The notes under the pieces are model-generated. The model ran no database searches. It had not been told where the DNA came from and worked only from the letters and a program-made list of their open reading frames with translations. A DNA stretch of 64,000 nt from Mucidula mucida (taxonomy: Eukaryota > Basidiomycota > Agaricomycetes > Agaricales > Physalacriaceae). Positions 57,348 through 64,000 of this stretch are shown here, one piece after another. Within the stretch, counting starts at the first letter, position 1; each line of letters begins with the position of its first letter. Position numbers and translations under genes: made by a program. The stretch is from NCBI GenBank assembly GCA_015501055.1, contig JADNYV010000068.1, positions 107,105 to 171,104 of the forward strand, written 5' to 3'.

Positions 57348-59980
57348 CGCGCCGGTAGGAGCTCACGAGGTGGCTCCATAGTGCGGACGCGGTAGGAGGG
57401 GAACTGTTTCTGAAAGTCAGAGAACAGTAAGCGGGACAACATGTCTGCCATCACGTTGTCAACCCCGCGGATGTGCCGCACACGAACATCAATGCCGGTG
57501 CGCAGGACAATATCAGCAATGGCAAGCAGAACAGCATTGTGACTTGACTGTGAAGCAGCCAAAGTGTTAAACACTGAGACGGAGTCCAGACTGTCAGAAT
57601 GGATTAACAGCCTGCGAGGCGGAGAGGGATGAGAGGCAGCATCATGAACAGCGCAAAGAATAGCTACAAGCTCCCTAAAGAAGGTGTCAACTCCGGTGAT
57701 GGTTCGGAGTTGATAGCTAAAGCCATTCCCAGCATAGACGAAAGCGAGGCCCAGATTACTCGCATCTGTCCAATAGACCATATCAGCCTCAGAGTCATCC
57801 CATGCCTGCGCATTCACAAAGCGCACTCCGATGCAGTGTTGTAATGCATTGACAAACCAAGTGAGATCTGCTCTAACCTCAACGTTCAATGGAATGCCTT
57901 TGTACTGCAGTGTTTTACCGCTCATCTTGCGGTAGAGCTCTGTAAGTGCTGGCCGTGCCCAAGGCAGCACATTAAGAGCCCAGTTGAGATACCCACCCAA
58001 GGACTGCCACTCCTTGAGTACAGGCTTTTGCTGGGACAAGAACGACGTGGTGATCATGTCCGCAATGGAGTCTGGTGAGAGAGAGATAGACCCGTGAACA
58101 GTGTCTAACCAGAAACCAATGATTTTTAGCTGAGGACCGTGTTCCTGCTTCTTATCTTCGTATGGGATGCCCAAAGAGTCCCACAGAAGGAGAAGCTGGA
58201 CTTGACGTCGGGGACGTCGCTGTCCATGAAAGAACACCAGATTGTGATTGGTGTCCCAGCCATAGTAGTCATCCATGTAGTCGTGCAGATCTGGTATATC
58301 TAGCTCCCAAGCAACCCAGTTAACCAGGCCAGAGAACAAACACCAGCAGTATGGTGATGCACGACTGCCAAAGATGAGACGGCGCACAATGTGATAGCGG
58401 CCGTCGACAATGACAACTTGTTGTAGCTGCCAAATGGGATGAACGGGGAGATTGAGGAACGCTTTAGAGATGTCGCTCTTGAAAAGCAGGATCTCCTCGT
58501 GAGGATGAGCTTGTAGGACGTCATGCAGTACCTGCCCAAAGGAGTGCATATCGTCGTACTTGACTTTGGCATCAGCTCTGGCAATGCCGTCATTGAGACC
58601 ATTGCCTGTATGGTCCATGACGACGCGTGGTTTACCCTTCTGCCAGACCACAAACATGGGTGACAGATGCATTCCAGGCAAGAGCTTAAAGCCTTCTGGA
58701 AGCGCAGGGGACCAGCGGCCAGCAGCAACTTCTTGATCTCGCTGTTTGCGCAGCTCAACAAGATCGCACTCCTCAGTAGAGTAGTTGTCTCTAATCTTGT
58801 CTCTGAGGTGCGCTTCCCACTGACCATCGTGTAAAGGCCAGAACCCTTCACGGAGTGAGCGGATGATAGAGCTCACAAAGGGCTGATTGGGATGTTTGGC
58901 AAGAAGCCGCTCAAAGCGGTCAATGTCGATAGGTGTGCTGACCTTGATGTAGTCAGCTACTGCAGCAAGAGACTGCTGGATGGAGGAGTCATTGAGAATT
59001 TGCTGAGGAGGTAAAGGAAGCGGAGGAGCAATGTAAGTGGAAGAGATGCTCGAAGGCGTTTTAGATTCTGATAGTACATTGGTAGTAAATACATAACCAC
59101 GCTTAAAGCGTGGTGGTGGTGGTACAGCGTCTGATTCACGCTTCAACGACTTAGGCTTCATCAGCGGAGCCTGAACTCGCTCCTGAACGAGCGACTGCTC
59201 GTTTGGCTTCGAGGAGGATGAGGCAGGCTGGTTGGCTCTTGGCTGTGTGCTTTCCTCCGCACTCACTGCAAGAACCGTGAAGACGGCCTGCGGAGCACGG
59301 AGATGAGCATTTACCCAGATTCCAATTCTGGCAAACAATGGACGACGCGTCGCAGACTGTGAGCTGCCAGAGTCAGAGGACCGCTTGCGAGGATTTGCTC
59401 CCTCAGAGGTGCGCAACATCTCAGAGAGAAGAGGAAGCTGGAGCGCAGTGCGATCATCGAGATGGAAAGGAGAGTTAGCATAGCGAATGCGAGTCTCCTT
59501 ATCACAGCGAATAGGGAACACTGGATTCGAGGGTGTAGCGCGAAACAGCTCAATGATGAGCGCGCGGTAACCCCGGAGTTCGTCCTTGCGGTGAGGGTAG
59601 ATGAGCCCAACACCGGTGGCATACGCATCGAAGACGCGTGTCCACTCGGACTCTTGGGTGAGGGTGCGGCGAGCAGTGGACTGGTCCTTGCGCATGATGA
59701 CGTAGCCACCGGCAAAGTCCTTGGTGTCCTCCTGCTGATTTGTGCCAGAGTGAATGGAGGCAAAGAGCTTCTCAAAATCCACATACTGCTCCAGCACAAT
59801 GGAGCGCCAGAAGGAGCGCGCAAATGGATCATGGAGTGACTGCATCTGACACGCATTGATGATAGCGTCTATGTCCTTCTCACCTATGCTTGTTAGATCA
59901 CACAAGGTTAGGTCAAAACTGGACCCCGAGGGCCCCATCAATTCAGCGTATCGTAAAGTGCCTGTACATGAAGTGTACAT
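57329..59980 (-). CDS. Fused Gag-Pol open frame of copy M2 (883 aa)
   Basis: The frame starts at ATG 59980 in the neighbouring linker/B2, enters Gag at EKDID, and passes into Pol. One base missing near 59340 (AATGGACGACG against AATGCGACGACG) shifts it into the Pol frame, losing the zinc knuckle. Pol itself (from ATG 59161) is open: RT with MDHTGNGLND, SDISKAF and YMDD (near 58275), and RNase H with YWTDASN, RELVAI, HSDSLDS and NVMADMLSR. Two residues are lost at ADMITTSFLSQ (6 bp deletion), as in M3. This is the only complete RT-RNase H frame in the window. Confidence 0.85.
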   Translation of the reverse strand: MYTSCTGTLRYAELMGPSGSSFDLTLCDLTSIGEKDIDAIINACQMQSLHDPFARSFWRSIVLEQYVDFEKLFASIHSGTNQQEDTKDFAGGYVIMRKDQSTARRTLTQESEWTRVFDAYATGVGLIYPHRKDELRGYRALIIELFRATPSNPVFPIRCDKETRIRYANSPFHLDDRTALQLPLLSEMLRTSEGANPRKRSSDSGSSQSATRRPLFARIGIWVNAHLRAPQAVFTVLAVSAEESTQPRANQPASSSSKPNEQSLVQERVQAPLMKPKSLKRESDAVPPPPRFKRGYVFTTNVLSESKTPSSISSTYIAPPLPLPPQQILNDSSIQQSLAAVADYIKVSTPIDIDRFERLLAKHPNQPFVSSIIRSLREGFWPLHDGQWEAHLRDKIRDNYSTEECDLVELRKQRDQEVAAGRWSPALPEGFKLLPGMHLSPMFVVWQKGKPRVVMDHTGNGLNDGIARADAKVKYDDMHSFGQVLHDVLQAHPHEEILLFKSDISKAFLNLPVHPIWQLQQVVIVDGRYHIVRRLIFGSRASPYCWCLFSGLVNWVAWELDIPDLHDYMDDYYGWDTNHNLVFFHGQRRPRRQVQLLLLWDSLGIPYEDKKQEHGPQLKIIGFWLDTVHGSISLSPDSIADMITTSFLSQQKPVLKEWQSLGGYLNWALNVLPWARPALTELYRKMSGKTLQYKGIPLNVEVRADLTWFVNALQHCIGVRFVNAQAWDDSEADMVYWTDASNLGLAFVYAGNGFSYQLRTITGVDTFFRELVAILCAVHDAASHPSPPRRLLIHSDSLDSVSVFNTLAASQSSHNAVLLAIADIVLRTGIDVRVRHIRGVDNVMADMLSRLLFSDFQKQFPSYRVRTMEPPRELLPARWRECF

Positions 59981-60829
59981 ACTTAATACATGAAGATGTA
60001 TCTACTGAGGGAGAGGTGGGAGGGGAGCAAAAATGCGGAGCTAACTGTGACCAGATAACACAGGTTAGCTGGAGGGGAGTGAGAGGGTGCAGAGAGCGCA
60101 CCTGTGACCAGATAGCCCACAGAATGTCCTTGAGAAGGAGTCCTTTGGAAAGGAATGGGTATCTGGGCACAAAATGGGCATCAGCTCTGAAGAGCTGGAT
60201 GTGAGACATTGGCACATACTGGAAGCAGGGAGAGCAGCGGGAGCGCTAGCGCTCTGGGGCCGGAGCGGACACTTCCAATAGGGTTCTAGGGTGCCAGTAC
60301 ATCAGTCCTGAGCAGGAGGACCGAGTAGAGCGAGTGGTGCTTGCCTGGGAGAGCAAAAGTGCGAATTCCCTCAAAATGGGCACTTTGGACCTGTCTGGAC
60401 TGGTTTTGGGCTGGGTAGGCGGCTTCAGACAGTGCTCTAGAGGTGTATGGCATCAGTCCTGAGCAAGAGGACTGGAGGAATCACAAACTGCTTGTCTCTG
60501 TGAGATGATGATGGTAAGAGACAAAGAGGCAGAGTGTGTGAGCTCTTGCTTAAACCTCCCAGGGCGCCCTGTGAGTGGCCTCTGTTGTTACTACAACACC
60601 AGACACAGGCTGGGTAAGTCCAGGAAGAGCCCAGAGAGTGGGCTGGCTGCAGTAGGAGCAGCAGAGAGCGAACATGATACAGCTTTAGAGTGAAATGAGT
60701 GTTTGACTTGATTTAAGCTGTCTCATTGAACTCCCTTGAGTAGGAAGTTGGGTAAAGGGGTAAGGTGGGGTGTGGAGTGTGCAGAGGCCTCTGAAAACGC
60801 TCCCTACCCTCGGAATCCGCTTTACATGA
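59883..60829 (-). repeat. A2-B2 of copy M3 (S5)
   Basis: B2 59883-59962, linker, A2 to 60829. Two bases are lost at the A tip (CGCTTTACATGA). Follows B1 of M3 (60830-60909). Confidence 0.88.
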
Positions 60830-60909
60830 CCTATGCTTGTTAGATCACACAAGGTTAGGTCAAAACTGGACCCCGAGGGCCCCATCAATTCAGCGTATCG
60901 TAAAGTGCC
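60830..60909 (-). repeat. B1 repeat of copy M3
   Basis: 80 bp, in the same position as in M2, between the CACACA-containing YR tail and A2. Confidence 0.88.
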
Positions 60910-60992
60910 TACTATGCTATGTGTGTGTGTGTAGTGGAGGGGTGGATGGAGGTGCAAAAGGATGTTTACGAAACGCAAGATGAGGGAGGTTT

Positions 60993-61997
60993 TTAAGTAG
61001 AGGTTTTATTTTGAACTGCTAGCTGCTGAGCGGCACGTACTGCAGGATGGTCACGTATATAGATCTTCCACGCAGAGGATGACCAACGGCCTAGGGCTTG
61101 GAGTATGGTCTCAGAGAGTCCAAGGGATGCATAGTGTGTTATACCCCCAGAACGAACCGAGTGACCACCAAAGTCTTTGCTCACCAGCGCAAAGAACTTG
61201 GACTCAAACCAGGATCTAGTTGGTACAATGCCATCTTCACGTATGAAGAGAGCCGCTCGAGCACCATGCAGCTTGTCTCTGCGGTGGACATACTGCTTCA
61301 GAAGGGTGATAGGATCAGCCACAGTCTGAGAGGTAAACAGTATGTCAGTGCCCTGATAGAAGGGATCGCTCTTATGGTAAGGCAAGCGATAGCCTGCATA
61401 CCCAGTCTCAAATGTGAGGCTGGCACGCTTGATGATCTTCTTCCAATCACGTAGCTTCTTCTGATTAGGCTGCACCAGCTCTCCCATCCGGTGAACAGCA
61501 TAGAAGCCGCATGACATGATTGTAGCAAAGAGAAAGTCATCATACTTGTGGGTCTGGTTTGCGACGTCCACAAAGAGCTGAAGGTGATGAAGTCGAAGAG
61601 GGGGCTTCCTAGCTATAGGATCTGCCCGGACCTTCTTTGACCCACGGATAGCGGCTTGAACAAGCGCTGAAGCACGAGCGTCACCAAAGTGAGGATAAAG
61701 GTCATTGAGGAAGTGCTTCGCCCCGGTTAAGTATTTAGGAGCAGAGCCAATGAATTGGGACGTGTATGCAATGTAACGTGCTAGAGTCTCCGGAGTAGGA
61801 TCCAGAGACAGATTGTGTGCTTTACAGAAGCGGGCGTAATCTCTAGCCCCAGTAGAGTAGTTGATACGCGTAGAGGTCTCGATAGCGTGGGCCTGCAGAT
61901 ACAAGACGAGTTCATCTAGTTTCTGCAAGTCCATAGGTGGGCGAGGGTGACGAGGCTGTCCGCCCTCGCCCAATGCCTCTAAAAGCACTCTCTCCAT
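60993..61997 (-). CDS. Tyrosine recombinase of copy M3, intact (334 aa)
   Basis: Same predicted protein as in M2 with the complete R-H-R-Y tetrad; the two appear identical at the residue level. It starts 19 nt before the pol stop and ends over an AATAAA signal. The lack of protein changes while neighbouring pol and A copies vary suggests recent duplication. Confidence 0.92.
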   Translation of the reverse strand: MERVLLEALGEGGQPRHPRPPMDLQKLDELVLYLQAHAIETSTRINYSTGARDYARFCKAHNLSLDPTPETLARYIAYTSQFIGSAPKYLTGAKHFLNDLYPHFGDARASALVQAAIRGSKKVRADPIARKPPLRLHHLQLFVDVANQTHKYDDFLFATIMSCGFYAVHRMGELVQPNQKKLRDWKKIIKRASLTFETGYAGYRLPYHKSDPFYQGTDILFTSQTVADPITLLKQYVHRRDKLHGARAALFIREDGIVPTRSWFESKFFALVSKDFGGHSVRSGGITHYASLGLSETILQALGRWSSSAWKIYIRDHPAVRAAQQLAVQNKTST

Positions 61998-63810
61998 CGC
62001 GCCGGTAGGAGCTCACGAGGTGGCTCCATAGTGCGGACGCGGTAGGAGGGGAACTGTTTCTGAAAGTCAGAGAACAGTAAGCGGGACAACATGTCTGCCA
62101 TCACGTTGTCAACCCCGCGGATGTGCCGCACACGAACATCAATGCCGGTGCGCAGGACAATATCAGCAATGGCAAGCAGAACAGCATTGTGACTTGACTG
62201 TGAAGCAGCCAAAGTGTTAAACACTGAGACGGAGTCCAGACTGTCAGAATGGATTAACAGCCTGCGAGGCGGAGAGGGATGAGAGGCAGCATCATGAACA
62301 GCGCAAAGAATAGCTACAAGCTCCCTAAAGAAGGTGTCAACTCCGGTGATGGTTCGGAGTTGATAGCTAAAGCCATTCCCAGCATAGACGAAAGCGGGCC
62401 CAGATTACTCGCATCTGTCCAATAGACCATATCAGCCTCAGAGTCATCCCATGCCTGCGCATTCACAAAGCGCACTCCGATGCAGTGTTGTAATGCATTG
62501 ACAAACCAAGTGAGATCTGCTCTAACCTCAACGTTCAATGGAATGCCTTTGTACTGCAGTGTTTTACCGCTCATCTTGCGGTAGAGCTCTGTAAGTGCTG
62601 GCCGTGCCCAAGGCAGCACATTAAGAGCCCAGTTGAGATACCCACCCAAGGACTGCCACTCCTTGAGTACAGGCTTTTGCTGGGACAAGAACGACGTGGT
62701 GATCATGTCCGCAATGGAGTCTGGTGAGAGAGAGATAGACCCGTGAACAGTGTCTAACCAGAAACCAATGATTTTTAGCTGAGGACCGTGTTCCTGCTTC
62801 TTATCTTCGTATGGGATGCCCAAAGAGTCCCACAGAAGGAGAAGCTGGACTTGACGTCGGGGACGTCGCTGTCCATGAAAGAACACCAGATTGTGATTGG
62901 TGTCCCAGCCATAGTAGTCATCCATGTAGTCGTGCAGATCTGGTATATCTAGCTCCCAAGCAACCCAGTTAACCAGGCCAGAGAACAAACACCAGCAGTA
63001 TGGTGATGCACGACTGCCAAAGATGAGACAGCGCACAATGTGATAGCGGCCGTCGACAATGACAACTTGTTGTAGCTGCCAAATGGGATGAACGGGGAGA
63101 TTGAGGAACGCTTTAGAGATGTCGCTCTTGAAAAGCAGGATCTCCTCGTGAGGATGAGCTTGTAGGACGTCATGCAGTACCTGCCCAAAGGAGTGCATAT
63201 CGTCGTACTTGACTTTGGCATCAGCTCTGGCAATGCCGTCATTGAGACCATTGCCTGTATGGTCCATGACGACGCGTGGTTTACCCTTCTGCCAGACCAC
63301 AAACATGGGTGACAGATGCATTCCAGGCAAGAGCTTAAAGCCTTCTGGAAGCGCAGGGGACCAGCGGCCAGCAGCAACTTCTTGATCTCGCTGTTTGCGC
63401 AGCTCAACAAGATCGCACTCCTCAGTAGAGTAGTTGTCTCTAATCTTGTCTCTGAGGTGCGCTTCCCACTGACCATCGTGTAAAGGCCAGAACCCTTCAC
63501 GGAGTGAGCGGATGATAGAGCTCACAAAGGGCTGATTGGGATGTTTGGCAAGAAGCCGCTCAAAGCGGTCAATGTCGATAGGTGTGCTGACCTTGATGTA
63601 GTCAGCTACTGCAGCAAGAGACTGCTGGATGGAGGAGTCATTGAGAATTTGCTGAGGAGGTAAAGGAAGCGGAGGAGCAATGTAAGTGGAAGAGATGCTC
63701 GAAGGCGTTTTAGATTCTGATAGTACATTGGTAGTAAATACATAACCACGCTTAAAGCGTGGTGGTGGTGGTACAGCGTCTGATTCACGCTTCAACGACT
63801 TAGGCTTCAT
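61979..63810 (-). pseudogene. pol of copy M3, frameshift in RNase H
   Basis: RT is complete with YMDD. One base is missing near 62396 (AAAGCGGGCCCAG against AAAGCGAGGCCCAG), so the frame leaves RNase H after DASNLG and stops at 62314. The rest lies in another frame (to 61979). Gag runs straight into this ORF (GPLMKPKSL). Confidence 0.88.
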
Positions 63811-64000
63811 CAGCGGGCCTGAACTCGCTCCTGAACGAGCGACTGCTCGTTTGGCTTCGAGGGAGGATGAGGCAGGCTGGTTGGCTCTTGGCTGTGTGCT
63901 TTCCTCCGCACTCACTGCAAGAACCGTGAAGACGGCCTGCGGAGCACGGAGATGAGCATTTACCCAGATTCCAATTCTGGCAAAACAATGCGACGACGCG
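63800..64000 (-). pseudogene. gag 3' end of copy M3 (window edge)
   Basis: Codes the Cys-rich knuckle (QNWNLGKCSSPC and CSECGGKH). A base is gained near 63862 (CGAGGGAGGATG), and an extra A near 63985 changes the frame before the window edge. Confidence 0.8.

Larger units (their letters stand above)
55231..59882 (-). mobile_element. Element copy M2, best preserved 3' part
   Basis: On the minus strand: Gag from EKDID, pol, YR (all open), tail, B1 (56180-56259), A2 and B2. Missing A1, leader and the Gag N-terminus. It repeats the M1 layout at 4.65 kb spacing, so the array is head to tail here. Confidence 0.88.
27810..64000. mobile_element. Array of Ngaro-like tyrosine-recombinase retrotransposons
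   Basis: One family fills the whole interval except for small foreign fragments. ORFs in order are gag, RT-RNase H and tyrosine recombinase; no integrase or protease and no methyltransferase domain is seen. Direct comparison gives split direct repeats: A (about 809 bp, starts TCGATGTAAACG) at the 5' end and again after the YR gene, and B (80 bp, starts GGCACTTTACG, ends AAGCATAGG) before and after that second A. Copies P1-P5 are on the plus strand and M1-M3 on the minus strand. Elements abut with no target duplications, as expected for YR integration. Confidence 0.85.
59883..64000 (-). mobile_element. Element copy M3, runs off the window
   Basis: On the minus strand from the right edge: Gag 3' end, pol, YR, B1 (60830-60909), A2, B2. 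Shares the 6 bp RT-side deletion of M2, so the two are close relatives. The 5' end lies outside the window. Confidence 0.88.

Overview
The window looks like nuclear DNA of a filamentous basidiomycete, probably an Agaricomycete. The evidence is many 45-60 bp GT-AG introns, a myosin-motor chitin synthase, and dense retroelements. A Rhizoctonia-like genome is possible, but the sequence alone does not prove it. The single-copy part is GC-balanced. A strongly AT-rich decayed block lies at about 21.8-27.8 kb, and a GC-rich retrotransposon array fills 27.8-64 kb.

Region 1 (1-18.1 kb) holds the host genes. A small four-exon gene of unknown function (469-1126) is followed by two broken genes: a membrane-protein pseudogene (2275-3258) and a chitin-synthase N-terminal pseudogene (3517-4715). 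Both are old duplicates of better-preserved genes downstream: a signal-peptide/one-TM protein (7409-8546) and a 13-exon myosin-chitin synthase (11134-17705). A two-exon unknown gene (5404-5923) lies between. Spacers from 1.3 to 10.6 kb are patchworks of duplicated blocks. The chitin synthase is intact for about 4.8 kb, then carries four small deletions in its last 1.5 kb. These are either assembly errors or recent decay.

Region 2 (18.1-27.8 kb) is a nest of transposons. A degenerate minus-strand Ty3/gypsy chromodomain element (about 18.7-26.7 kb) is split by a solo LTR of another family (19831-21758). That LTR is itself split by a 1,396 bp hAT element with an 8 bp target duplication and 16 bp inverted termini. 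A second, inverted copy of the same LTR lies at 18161-18691.

Region 3 (27.8-64 kb and beyond) is an array of one tyrosine-recombinase (YR) retrotransposon family with Gag, RT-RNase H (Pol) and YR ORFs. Plus-strand copies P1-P5 run to about 51.5 kb. Minus-strand copies M1-M3 start there and run off the right end, and an about 140 bp palindrome marks the meeting point. Comparing copies gives the architecture A1 (about 809 bp) - leader - gag - pol - YR - B1 (80 bp) - A2 - short linker - B2. This is the split-direct-repeat layout of Ngaro-like elements. Solo A2-B2 blocks of 950 bp also occur. Neighbouring ORFs overlap as stop/start pairs (11 and 19 nt), suggesting reinitiation; in some copies Gag and Pol are in one frame. 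No copy here is complete: P2 has an intact Gag, and M2 and M3 have intact YR genes. A Ty3/gypsy 3' end with chromodomain (38871-39570) is sandwiched in the array.
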